Shown here piece by piece: positions 37,722 through 47,701 of a stretch of DNA of 64,000 bases (position 1 is the stretch's first letter; every line of letters begins with the position of its first letter). Both the position numbers and the translations under genes were made by a program. Below the pieces are notes generated by a model. It made no database searches and was not told the origin of the DNA. It worked only from the letters and a program-made list of their open reading frames with translations. This DNA comes from Lepus europaeus (lineage: Eukaryota > Chordata > Mammalia > Lagomorpha > Leporidae). Location: positions 40,155,468 through 40,219,467 of the forward strand of contig NC_084838.1 of NCBI RefSeq assembly GCF_033115175.1, written 5' to 3'.

Positions 37722-38075
37722 TGGGTCAGCTTTGTGGCTCAGCGGATTAAGCAGCTCCTTAATATCCAATATTATTAATATTATCCAATATTATCCAATA
37801 TTATTAATATCTTAATAAGCAGCATCCCATATCCAAATGCATGTTCAAGTCCCCATCACTCTGCATCTGATGTGGCTCCCTGATAATGCCCTTGAAAGGC
37901 AGTGGGAGATGGCCCAGGTGTTTCAGTCCCTGCCACCATGTGAGAGACCAGGATGAAGTCCCTGGCTCCTGGCTTCGGCCTGGCCCAGACTTGGCTGTAG
38001 CAGTCATTTAGGGAATGAGCCAGCAGATGGAAGGTACCCCTCCTCCCTCCCTCCCTCCCTCCCTCTCTCTCCTTT
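37722..38075 (+). repeat. CSINE with AT-rich internal expansion
   Basis: Starts GGGTCAGCTTTGTGGCTCAG. A CCAATATTATTAATATT-type tandem occupies about 37758-37818. It ends in a CCCT repeat. Confidence 0.82.
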
Positions 38076-38099
38076 CCACCCCACCCTCAACGGTCTTCA

Positions 38100-38660
38100 T
38101 TGTTTCATTAAGGGCACCTCCACTCCCCCAGCCGCCCAGGCCAGAGACCTTGCATCCCCTTGTACACCTCTCATTCTCACACATCCCAAATCCCTTCCGG
38201 CAACAAATTCTGTCACTTTGATCTTCAGAACATCCAGAATTAAATCTCTTCGTGCCACCTCTACTGTCACCATCTGTTGCCCGCACTGCTGCAACCGCTT
38301 CCCAACCGAGCTCACATTTGCATCCTCTAGGGAGGGATTTGCACACAGCAGCCTGGGCCTTTCACTCTCTGCTGAGACATTTCCATTTTCCATCTCATTC
38401 TGTCCTTGAACTCCTTCTAAGGACCCACTCCAAGGCTGCTCCAAACATCTGACTGCTCATCACCCTACTCCAACCCAGGGACCTCCTTGCTTTTCTTCCC
38501 CATCAACCAAACTTCTACCCCAGGATATTTGAACCTGCTATTCTCTTGACTGTAATGCTCTTCTCTAGGTATCTACACAGCTCTCTTCCTCTCCACTCCC
38601 TTCAATTCCTGCTGAGTCCTTCCCTTAACACAAGTAATAGCATCCCTGCTGTGTTGGTTT
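38100..38660 (+). repeat. old L2-like interspersed repeat
   Basis: ATCCAGAATTAAATCTCTTC, GTGCCACCTCTACTGTCACC and AATGCTCTTCTCTAGGTATC follow an ancient mammalian LINE-type repeat order. Family assignment is uncertain. Confidence 0.45.
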
Positions 38661-38693
38661 TAAAATACCTCCACACAATTTTTGATACTCCTG

Positions 38694-39277
38694 GGGTGGG
38701 CATTGTGGCACAGTGGGTAAAGCCACCATCTGCAATGCCAGCATCCTATATAGGTGCCAATTCAAGTCCCAGCAGCTACACTTCCAATCCAGCTCCCTGC
38801 TAATAGACTGGGAAAAGCAGCAGAAGATGGTCTAACTGTTTGGGCCCCTGATGCCCACATGGGGGGCCAGGATGAAGCTCCTGGCCTGGCCCAGCACTGG
38901 CCATTGTGGCCAACTGGGGAATGAACCAGCAGAGGGGAGATCTCTCTCTGTCTTTTTCTCTCTCTGTAACTCTAAGAGAGAGAGAGAGGAGGGGAGGTCT
39001 TCCAACCACTGGCTCATTCCCCAAACAGCCACAATGGCCAGGGCTGGGCTAGTCTGAAGCCAGGAGGCAGAAGCCAGGAACCTGGAGCCTCTTTCAGGTC
39101 TCCCATATGGCTGCAGGGGCCTGAGGAATTGGGCCATCCTCCACTGCCCTCCCGGGAGGTGAATCAGAAGTGGAGGTGCTGGGACTCGAACCAGTGCCCA
39201 CATGGGATGCCAGCAATGCAAGTAGAGGCCCAACCCTCCATACCACAAGCCCCTTAAATAAATATTTTTAAAAATTT
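38694..39277 (+). repeat. CSINE with a reverse copy in its tail
   Basis: Plus-strand part at 38694-38973; its A-rich tail resumes after the insert at 39254-39277. The outer flanks GATACTCCT and CAATACTCCT resemble a target duplication. Confidence 0.85.
38974..39253 (-). repeat. CSINE inserted in a SINE tail
   Basis: Reverse copy starting in AAGAGAGAGAGAGAGG and ending ACCACAAGCCCC. Confidence 0.85.
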
Positions 39278-39425
39278 TTTTTCAATACTCCTCCCTTTAA
39301 GAGGTGAACCTTAATTTTCTTCCCCTTGAGTGCGAGCCAGGCCTAGTTACATACTTTAACAAGCAGTATGTGGCAGAAGTGACAGTTGGTGACTTCTAGG
39401 ACCAGACCATAAAAAGTATTGCCTT

Positions 39426-39778
39426 GGAGCCAGCACTGTGGTGTAGTGGCTAAAGCCACCACCTGCAGTGCCACCATCTCATATGGGTGCCAGTTCTAGT
39501 CCCAGCTGCTCTACTTCCCATCCAGCTCTCTCCTACAGCCTGGGAAAGCAGCAAAAGATGGCCTAAGTCCTTGGGCCTCTGCACCTGTGTGGGAGACCCA
39601 GAGGAAGCTCCTGGCTCCTGGTGCCTTGGCTTCACATTTGCCCAGTTCTGGCTCTTGCAGCCATTTGCGGAGTGAACCAGCAGATGGAAGACACCCCCCC
39701 CCCTCTTACTCTCTCTCTCTTTCTCTGCCTCTGTAACTCTGCCTTTCAAATAAATAAATAAAGCTTTAAAAAGAAAAA
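39426..39778 (+). repeat. CSINE
   Basis: Plus copy, from GGAGCCAGCACTGTGGTGTA to a TTCAAATAAATAAATAAAGC tail. Confidence 0.92.
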
Positions 39779-39847
39779 AGGACCAGGGTATAATTTCATA
39801 GACCTAATGAAAATAATACTAAAAAAAAAAAAAAAGGCATTGCCTCA

Positions 39848-40162
39848 GGGCTGGCATTGTGGCATGGCAGGTTAAGCTGTCACCAGCATCCCATATGGAT
39901 GTTGGTTCAAGTCCTACCTGCTCCACTTCCCATTCTGTTCCCTGCTAATGCACCTGGAAAAGCAACAGAGGATGTTCCAAGTGCTTGGGTGCCTGCACCT
40001 ATGTGGGAGACCCAGAAGAAGTTACTGGCTTTTGACTTTGGCCTGGCCCAGCCCCAGCTGCTGTAGCCATTTGGGGAGTGAACCAGCAGATGGAAGACCT
40101 TTATCTCTGTCTCTGTCTCTCTGTATCTCTGTACCTCTACCTCTCAAATAAATTAATTAAAT
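39848..40162 (+). repeat. CSINE
   Basis: Plus copy with head GGGCTGGCATTGTGGCATGG. The next SINE is inserted in its tail. Confidence 0.92.
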
Positions 40163-40521
40163 ATTTTTATTCATTATTTATTTGAAAGTTAGAGTTACAC
40201 AGAAGGAAAGGCAGAGATAGATAGCTAGATAGATAGACAGACAGACAGACAGGGACAGAGAGGTCTTCTATCCACTGATTCACTCCCCAATTGGCAACAA
40301 TGGCCAGAGCTGTGCTGATCCAAAGCCAGGAGCCAGGAGCTTCTTCTGGGTCTCCCATGTGGGTGCAGGGGCCCAAGGACTTGGGCCATCTTCTACTGCT
40401 TTCCCAGGCCATAGCTGAGAGCTGGACTGGAAGTGGAGCAGCAAAGACTCAAACAGGTGCCCATATGGGATGCCAGCACTGCAGGTGGCAGCTTCATCCA
40501 CTATGCCACAGTGCAGGCCCC
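40163..40521 (-). repeat. CSINE inserted in a SINE tail
   Basis: Reverse copy flanked by TAATTAAAT on both sides. It carries a GATA/GACA simple repeat at about 40218-40250. Confidence 0.92.
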
Positions 40522-40546
40522 TAATTAAATCTTAAAAAATTGCCTT

Positions 40547-40882
40547 AGGGGCTGGTGCTGTGGTGTAATGGGTTAAGCCGCCACCTGCAGTGCCAGCATC
40601 CCATTGGGCACTGGCTTGAGTCCCAGCTGCTCCACTTCCAAACCAGCTCCCTGCTAATGTGCTAGGTAAAGCAGCAAAGGATGGCCCAAGTGCTTGGGCC
40701 CTAGCACCTGCGTGGGAGACCTGAAAGAAGCTCCCGGCTCCTGGGTTCAGATGGGCCCAGCTCTGGCCATTGTGGCCATATGGGGAGTGAACCAGCAGAT
40801 GGAAGACCTCTCTCTCTGTTTATCCCTCTCTCTGTCTGTAACTCTACCTCCCAAATAAGTAAATAAATCTTTTTTTTTTTTT
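40547..40882 (+). repeat. CSINE
   Basis: Plus copy, head GGGGCTGGTGCTGTGGTGTA, with ATTGCCTTA / ATTGCCTCA flanks. Confidence 0.92.
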
Positions 40883-41231
40883 AAGCATTGCCTCAAAAGT
40901 CCCTCTTCCTCAGATCGCCTGCCCTGTTGGGAAGCTCACAGGCAGTCCTGCGGAGACGCCCAGGTGGGCAGACCTGTGCGGGGAGTAGCAGCTTCTTGCC
41001 AGTAGCCATGTGAGTGAGCTCACAGACCACTGTGGCCCTGCCAACTCTTTTACTGCAACTCACAAGAGACAATGAATCAGAACCACCCAGCTAAGCCACT
41101 CTTGAGTTCTTGATGTGCAGCATTATGAGAAAATAAACATTTGGTGTTTTGGGGGGCGGTAGGCAGACCCAGGTGAGTGTCCACAGTGATTCTTTTTTAT
41201 GTTTATTTTTCTATCTGCTTGAAAGGCAGAG

Positions 41232-41555
41232 GAGCTGGCATTGTGGCACAGTGACACTATCTGTGACACTGGCGTGCCACATGAGCACCAGTTCAAGGCC
41301 TGGGTACTCCATTTCCAATCTAGCTCCCTGCTAATGTGCCTGGGAAAGCAGTGGAAGATGGTCCCAAGTGCTTGGGCCCCTGCATCCACATGGGAAACCC
41401 AGATGGAGTTCCAGACTGTTGGCTTTGGCCTGGCCCAGCCCCAGCCATTGTGGCTATTTGGGGTGTGAACCAGTGAATTAAAGATTTATCTCTCTTTCAC
41501 TCATTCTCTCTTGCTTTCGCTCCCCCTCTCTCTAACTCTGCCTTTGAAATAAATT
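41232..41555 (+). repeat. CSINE inserted in a CSINE
   Basis: Plus copy starting GAGCTGGCATTGTGGCACAG and ending CTGCCTTTGAAATAAATTC. Confidence 0.85.
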
Positions 41556-41780
41556 CAAGCAATGGAGCCAGGACTTGAACCCTGGCACTCTCTGACATAA
41601 TATGTGGGCATCCCCAGCAGCATTTTTTTTATTAAAAACTTTTATTTAATGAATATAAATTTCCAAAGTACAGCTTATGAATTACATTGGCTTCCCCCCT
41701 CCCATAACTTCCCTCCCACCCGCAACCCTCCCCTTTCCCGCTCCCTCTTCCCTTCCATTCACATCAAGATTCATTTTCAA

Positions 41781-42096
41781 GGGGCCGGCGCTGTGGCTCA
41801 GTGGGTTAATCCTGGCCTGCGGTGCTGTCATCCCATGTGGGCACCGGTTCGAGTCCCAGCTGCTCTCTGCTATGGCCTGGGAAAGCAGTAGAAGATGGCC
41901 CAAGTGCTTGGGCCCCTGCACCTATTTTGGAGACTGGGAAGAAACTTCTGGCTCCTGGCTTTGGATTGGTGCAGCTCCAGCCATTGCAGTCAATTGGGGA
42001 GTGAACCAAAGGAAGGAAGACCTTTCTCTCTGTCTCTCCCTCTCACTGTCTGTAACTCTGCCTCTCAAATAAATAAATAAAATCATTAAAAAAAAA
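41781..42096 (+). repeat. CSINE inserted in the LINE-1 3' UTR
   Basis: Young plus copy between AGATTCATTTTCAA repeats at 41767-41780 and 42097-42110. Confidence 0.95.
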
Positions 42097-42500
42097 AGAT
42101 TCATTTTCAATTCTCTTTATATACAGAAGATCAGTTTAGTACATATTAAGTAAAGATTACAACAGTTTGCCCCCACATAGTAACACAAAATGAAAAAATA
42201 CTGTTGGAATACTAGTTATAGCATTAAATAATAGTGTACAGCACATTAAAGACAGAGATCCTACATGATATTTTTAAAAAATTAATTAATTTTCTATGCC
42301 ATTTCCAATTTAACACAAGGTTTTTTTTTCATTTCCAATTATTTTTATATACAGAAGATCGATTCTGCATATACTTAGTAAAGATTTCATCAGTTTGCAC
42401 CCACACAGAAACACAAAGTGTAAAAATACTGTTTCAGTACTAGTTATAGCATCACTGCACATTAGACAACACATTAAGGACAGATCCCACATGAGATGTA
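42097..42500 (-). repeat. internal duplication in the LINE-1 3' UTR
   Basis: Two diverged copies of about 170-180 bases share ATACAGAAGATC, AGTAAAGATT and TACTAGTTATAGCAT. One starts near 42102 and the other near 42330, with an AT-rich joint around 42270-42325. Confidence 0.7.
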
Positions 42501-43028
42501 AGTACACAGTGACTCCTGTTGCTGACTTAACAATTTGACACTCTTGTTTATGGCGTCAGTAATCTCCCTAGGCTCTAGTTATGAGTTGCCAAGGCTATGG
42601 AAGCCTTTAGAGTTAGCTGACTTTGATCTTATTCCGATAGGGTCATAGTCAAAGTGGAAGTTCTCTCTCCCTTTGGAGAAAGGTACCTCCATCTTTGATG
42701 GCCCCATTCTTCCCACTGGGATCTCACTCACAGAAATCTTTCATTTAGGTCTTCTTCTTTTTTTTTTTTCTTTTCCATGGTGTCTTGGCTTTCCATGCCT
42801 ACAATACTCTCATGGGCTCTTCAGCCAGATCCGAATGCCTTAAGGGCTGATTCTGAGGCCAGAGTGCTGTTTAGAACATCTGCCATTCTATGAGTCTGCT
42901 GTGTATCCCACTTCCCATGTTGGATCATTCTCTCCCTTTTTGATTCTATCAGTTAGTATTAGCAGATACTAGTCTTGTTTGTGTGATCCCTTTGACTCTA
43001 TCAGAGTCATCCTATTGAATGGGGAAAG

Positions 43029-45250
43029 TTGGAAGCATTTCCGCTGAGATCTGGTACCAGACAGGGATGCCCACTCTCACCACTGCTATTCAATATAGTT
43101 CTGGAAGTTTTAGCCAGAGCTATTAGGCAAGAAAAAGAAATTAAAGGGATACAAATTGGGAAGGAAGAACTCAAACTATCCCTCTTTGCAGATGATATGA
43201 TTCTTTATTTAGGGGACCCAAAGAACTCTACTAAGAGACTATTGGAACTCATAGAAGAGTTTGGCAAAGTAGCAGGATATAAAATCAATGCACAAAAATC
43301 AACAGCCTTGGGCCGGCGCCGTGGCTCAACAGGCTAATCCTCCACCTTGCGGCGCCGGCACACCGGGTTCTAGTCCTGGTTGGGGCGCCGGATTCTATCC
43401 CGGTTGCCCCTCTTCCAGGCCAGCTCTCTGCTATGGCCAGGGAGTGCAGTGGAGGATGGCCCAAGTCCTTGGGCCCTGCACCCGCAAGGGAGACCAGGAG
43501 AAGCACCTGGTTCCTGGCTTCAGATCAGCGCAATGCGCTGGCCGCAGCGGCCATTGGAGGGTGAACCAATGGCAAAGGAAGACCTTTCTCTCTGTCTCTC
43601 TCTCTCACTGTCCACTCTGCCTGCCAAAAAAAAAAAAAAATCAACAGCCTTTGTATACACAGGCAATGCCACGGCTGAGGGAGAACTCCTAAGATCAATC
43701 CCATTCACAATAGCTACAAAAACAATCAAATACCTTGGAATAAACTTAACCAAGGATGTTAAAGATCTCTACGATGAAAACTACAAAACCTTAAAGAAAG
43801 AAATAGAAGAGGATACCAAAAAATGGAGAAATCTTCCATGTCCATGGATTGGAAGAATTAATATCATCAAAATGTCTATTCTCCCAAAAGCCATTTATAC
43901 ATTCAATGCAATACCAATCAAGATACCAAAGACATTCTTCTCAGATCTGGAAAAAATGATGCTGAAATTCATAAGGAGACACAGAAGACCTTGAATAGCC
44001 AAAGCAATCTTGTACAACAAAAACAAAGCCAGAGGCATCACAATACCAGATTTCAGGACATACTACAGGGCAGTTGTTATCAAAACAGCATGGTACTGGT
44101 ACAGAAACAGATGGATAGACCAATGGAACAGAATAGAAACACCAGAAATCAACCCAAACATCTACAGCCACCTTATATTTGATCAAAGATCCAAAACTAA
44201 TCCATGGAATAAGGATAGTCTATTCAATAAATGGTGCTGGGAAAATTGGATTTCCACGTGCAGAAGCTTGAAGCAAGACCCCTACCTTTCACCTTACACA
44301 AAAATCCACTCAACATGGATTAAAGACTTAAATCTACAACCCGAAACCATCAAATTATTAGAGAGCATTGGAGAAACCCTGCAAGATATAGGTACAGGCA
44401 AAGACTTCTTGGAAAATACCCCAGAAGCACAGGCAGTCAAAACCAAAATTAACATTTGGGATTGCATCAAATTGAGAAGTTTCTGTACTTCGAAAGAAAC
44501 AGGAAAGTGAAGAGGCAACCGACAGAATGGGAAAAAATATTTGCAAACTATGCTACAGATAATGGGTTGATAACCAGAATCTACAAAGAAATCAAGAAAC
44601 TGCACAACAACAAAACAAACAACCCACTTAAAAGATGGGCCAAGGACCTCAATAGACATTTTTCAAAAGAGGAAATCCAAATGGCCAACAGACACATGAA
44701 AAAATGTTCAAGATCACTAGCAATCAGAGAAATGCAAATCAAAACCACAATGAGGTTTCACCTCACCCCAGTGAGAATGGCTCACATTCAGAAATCTACC
44801 AACAATAGATGCTGGAGAGGATGTGGGGAAAAAGGGACACTAACCCACTGTTGGTGGGAATGCAAACTAGTTAAGCCACTATGGAAGTCAGTCTGGAGAT
44901 TCCTCAGAAACCTGAATATAACCCTACCACACAACCCAGCCATCCCACTCCTTGAAATTTACCCAAAGGAAATTAAATTGGCAAACAAAAAAGCCATCTG
45001 CACATTAATGTTTATTGCAGCTCAATTCACAATAGCTAAGACCTGGAACCAACCCAAATGCCCATCAACAGTAGACTGGATAAAGAAATTATGGGACATG
45101 TACTCTATAGAATACTATACAGCAGTAAGAAACAATGAAACCCAGTCATTTGCAACAAGATGGAGGAATCTGGAAAACATTATGCTGAGTGAATTAAGCC
45201 AGTCCCAAAGAGACAAATATCATTTGTTCTCCCTGATCGGCGACAACTAA
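43029..45250 (+). pseudogene. LINE-1 ORF2 remnant (reverse transcriptase, C terminus)
   Basis: Frame opens at [20 protein letters not shown], the RT palm, with FADDMILY carrying the catalytic Asp pair. It is interrupted by a CSINE at 43310-43636 and continues as [20 protein letters not shown], then [11 protein letters not shown]. After the TGA at 43992 it resumes in the same frame to about 44510, then continues in another frame to the natural end at 45250. The Cys-rich C-terminal part is visible as [19 protein letters not shown]. Confidence 0.92.
43310..43636 (+). repeat. young CSINE inserted in LINE-1 ORF2
   Basis: Flanks AAATCAACAGCCTT (left) and AAATCAACAGCCTTT (right) form the target duplication. 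Head GGGCCGGCGCCGTGGCTCAA. Confidence 0.95.
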
Positions 45251-45680
45251 CTGAGCACCAAAGGGGAAACCTGTTGAAGTGAAATGGACACTATGAGAAA
45301 CAGTGACCTGATCAGCTCTTGTGCTGACTGTTGATGTACAATGTAATACTTCATCCATTTTAGTATTTTTTCTTTGTTTTGTTCTAGTACTGGTGGTTGA
45401 ACTCTGTAATTAACACACAATTATTCTTAGGTGTTTAAATTTTAACTGAAAAGTGATCCCTGTTAAATATAAGAGTGGGAAAAAGAGAGGGAGGAGATGT
45501 ACAATTTGGGACATGCTCAATTGGACTTGCCCCAAATGGTGAGTTAGAAATGTGCCAGGGGGTTCCAATACAATCCCATCAAGGTGGCATGTACCAATGC
45601 CATCTCACTAGTCCAAGTGATCAATTTCAGTTTCCAGCAGCATTTTCAGTACTGCACCATGGGTTTCATACCCATGCCAG

Positions 45681-46440
45681 GTATGCCTCCCTACAGACAC
45701 CTGCTATTCCCTCACCCCCTCAGCATCACCTTAGGGTAGGTCTTGTGGCTTTGGTAGAAGGCCCTCTCGGGTACAGAAAGAAACTGGGGAAGGAAGAAGG
45801 GGCCTGAGAGGAGCAACACCCAGGCGGCTCAGAGTAGAAGCTGTAGCTTGTCATTCAAGATCCCCCAAATACGGAACATCTGGAGGATGGTTCCGGGGGT
45901 GGGGGGGGGATAGCAAATGGCTGAGGGGGTTTGGAAACACAGACTTGGGCATCGGGGAAGTGGGGAAGGTGTGTGAAGCTGGGCAAAATGCAAACCATTG
46001 TTGAAACAAGTGGAGATGAGTATCAGAGGTCTCCTATGCCTGGACTAGCCATACTCCCTGTGTATATGTTTGAAAATGTCCCTAATGAGATAGCCAGAGG
46101 TCGAAACCCTGTGAGCCTGTGCATCTGCACACCGTGCCCGGCCTGCGGTGGGTGCGCAGTCAACTCGGAGACCTCTGAGTGTGTGAGTTCGTGGATGTGA
46201 GCCCATGGCCATGCGCAGCCCGTGGGCCGGGCAGGGGAAGCTTCAGTTCTTCACATTCAGCCCACGACCTGCATGGATTCCCCTCGTGGGCACAGCCTGC
46301 TGAGTCTGTGACACTGGGGATGTCTCTCGTGACAGGTGTGCTGGTGTGACCGCCGCTGCTGTGAGAATACCCAACACTGAGTGTGAGTGTAAGGGGCACG
46401 GCTTGGGATGCTGTGCGGTGCCCTGGTCGGGAGTCCGGCG
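45681..46440. other. ARID3C upstream, nothing recognised
   Basis: No named repeat beyond a G run near 45897-45909. No exon seen. Confidence 0.35.
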
Positions 46441-46793
46441 GCAAGGACTTCTCACTGTTCGTTCGCGCGTTCCCTTTAGCTCTCCAGCGCCCCGCCCCCT
46501 GATCGGGCCGAACAGAAGGTGGGAAACACCTGTTGGGGGCCTGAGAGCCGCGGAGCCCGGAGCCCGCAGGGGCCTCTCCCGCCGTGCCCCGCCCGTCCTG
46601 CCGTCTCGGGTCCCGCCCCCGCGGCCGCAGCCAGCAGAGCGCGAGTGAGCGCACGGCGGCCAGAGGAGCGCAAGGCGGCGGGAGCGCACGGCGGGGACCC
46701 CGCTCAGGGAATCGAGCCGAGGCAGCGGCCGCCCGGGAGGCGGGCGAAGAGGAGCGCCGTGGAGACGCCGGGGGCAGCTGGCCGCGCCCGGCA
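46440..46793 (+). promoter_or_regulatory. ARID3C: ARID3C CpG-rich promoter and 5' UTR exon
   Basis: GC-rich block ending in a clean donor, CCGGCAG|GTGAGTGC, after 46793. The next good acceptor is CCCCTACAG at 47629, just before the coding exon, so a non-coding first exon here is likely. Exon start not visible. Confidence 0.55.
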
Positions 46794-46974
46794 GGTGAGT
46801 GCTGCTGCGGGGTGCCGGGAGCGAGAGAGCCGGGCGCCGCGACCCCGCCGCTCCTGCCCGTCCGGTGCCGTCCCCGTCCCAGGCTGTCTCTGTCGCCCGC
46901 TATTTTCGCGCCTCCCTGATTCTTGGCCTCGGCCTTTCTGCCCTGTCCCTCCGTCTGATTTTCCCTGCCCTTGT

Positions 46975-47560
46975 CTGTCCGTCTCCCTCTACTGTCTAGC
47001 CCTCCTTCTGAGCTCTCTGTCTCTGCTCCTCTGTCCCTCTCTCTCAACCCGTGTCTATCTCTCTTGGCCTCTGTCTCTGTCTCTGTCTCTCTCCGAACTG
47101 CCCATCACTTAGGTTTTGATCTCTTGCTCCCCCCCCCCCCCCCCCGCCAATCTCTCTACCCAGGATCTTTATCAGCCTCATTTTCCCCTTCTCCGTGTCT
47201 CCACCCTTGCGTCTACCTGATACTGCTGTCTCTCTTCATCTTGGTTCCTCTCAGTCTCTGTCTCTCTCCACCTGTCTCTCCTTGTCGCGTTGCCTCATCT
47301 CCATCTCTATCTCCAATCTGTCCTTGTCCTAGCGTACACCCCACCCCCATCCCTCAGTCATCTTCCTCTGTCTCTTGGTCCCTGTCACCCTCTCTGAGCT
47401 GCTCAGTCTCTCTCTGTCCACCATCAAGGGCGGTTTCTGACTGCCTGGGATCTGGCCTCCTCTTTCCTCTTCTTTCGACCCCTCTGTCTCTGCTCGTCTC
47501 TGGAAAGCTATCTTTCTGTCTCTTTTCTGATGACCCTCCGCACCTCCCTGCATCGGTGAT
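46975..47560 (+). repeat. long pyrimidine-rich tract
   Basis: Nearly all C/T on the plus strand, built from TCTCTGTCTCTG-type units, with a run of 17 C at about 47131-47147. Lies in the proposed first intron of ARID3C. Confidence 0.85.
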
Positions 47561-47701
47561 CCCCCCCTCCCCCGTGTTGGGGGTTGTGGCTGCAGCAGCG
47601 GCCAGCACCCACAGTTCTCTCCCCTACAGGCGGCCCTCTCCTTGGGGCCCCGTCTGGTACCAGGACCCCCTCAGACAGGGGGACTGCGCCTGGAAGCTGT
47701 A

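Larger units (their letters stand above)
41627..45633 (-). mobile_element. LINE-1 with inverted 5' part (twin priming)
   Basis: One insertion in two pieces. 41627 to about 43005 is the 3' UTR, sense on the minus strand, with its A/T-rich 3' end at 41627. About 43006-45633 is the upstream part in the opposite direction: the ORF2 reverse-transcriptase core with FADDMILY (about 43190-43213), the ORF2 C terminus ending LIGDN at 45250, and the start of the 3' UTR. The end of the plus piece (TCAATTTCAGTT) and the upstream end of the minus piece are nearly contiguous in an L1, as twin priming predicts. The direct repeat CCAGCAGCATTTT at 41614-41626 and 45634-45646 brackets the whole. ORF2 is largely open, but has a TGA at 43992, a frame change near 44500 and a SINE insertion, so it is dead. 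The 5' part of ORF2 and ORF1 are absent. Confidence 0.93.
41191..45680 (-). repeat. old CSINE split by a SINE and a LINE-1
   Basis: Reverse SINE remnants at about 41191-41231, 41556-41626 and 45634-45680. They join into one CSINE when the plus-strand SINE at 41232 and the LINE-1 at 41627 are taken out. Confidence 0.65.

Noticed and set aside
43029-45250. LINE-1 ORF2 as a possible working gene
   Set aside because: It lacks the N-terminal part, is split by a SINE and has a stop and a frame change.
46160-47047. 295-codon minus-strand frame over the ARID3C promoter
   Set aside because: Repetitive Arg/Gly/Glu-rich composition caused by the CpG island and the pyrimidine tract; no splice or domain support.
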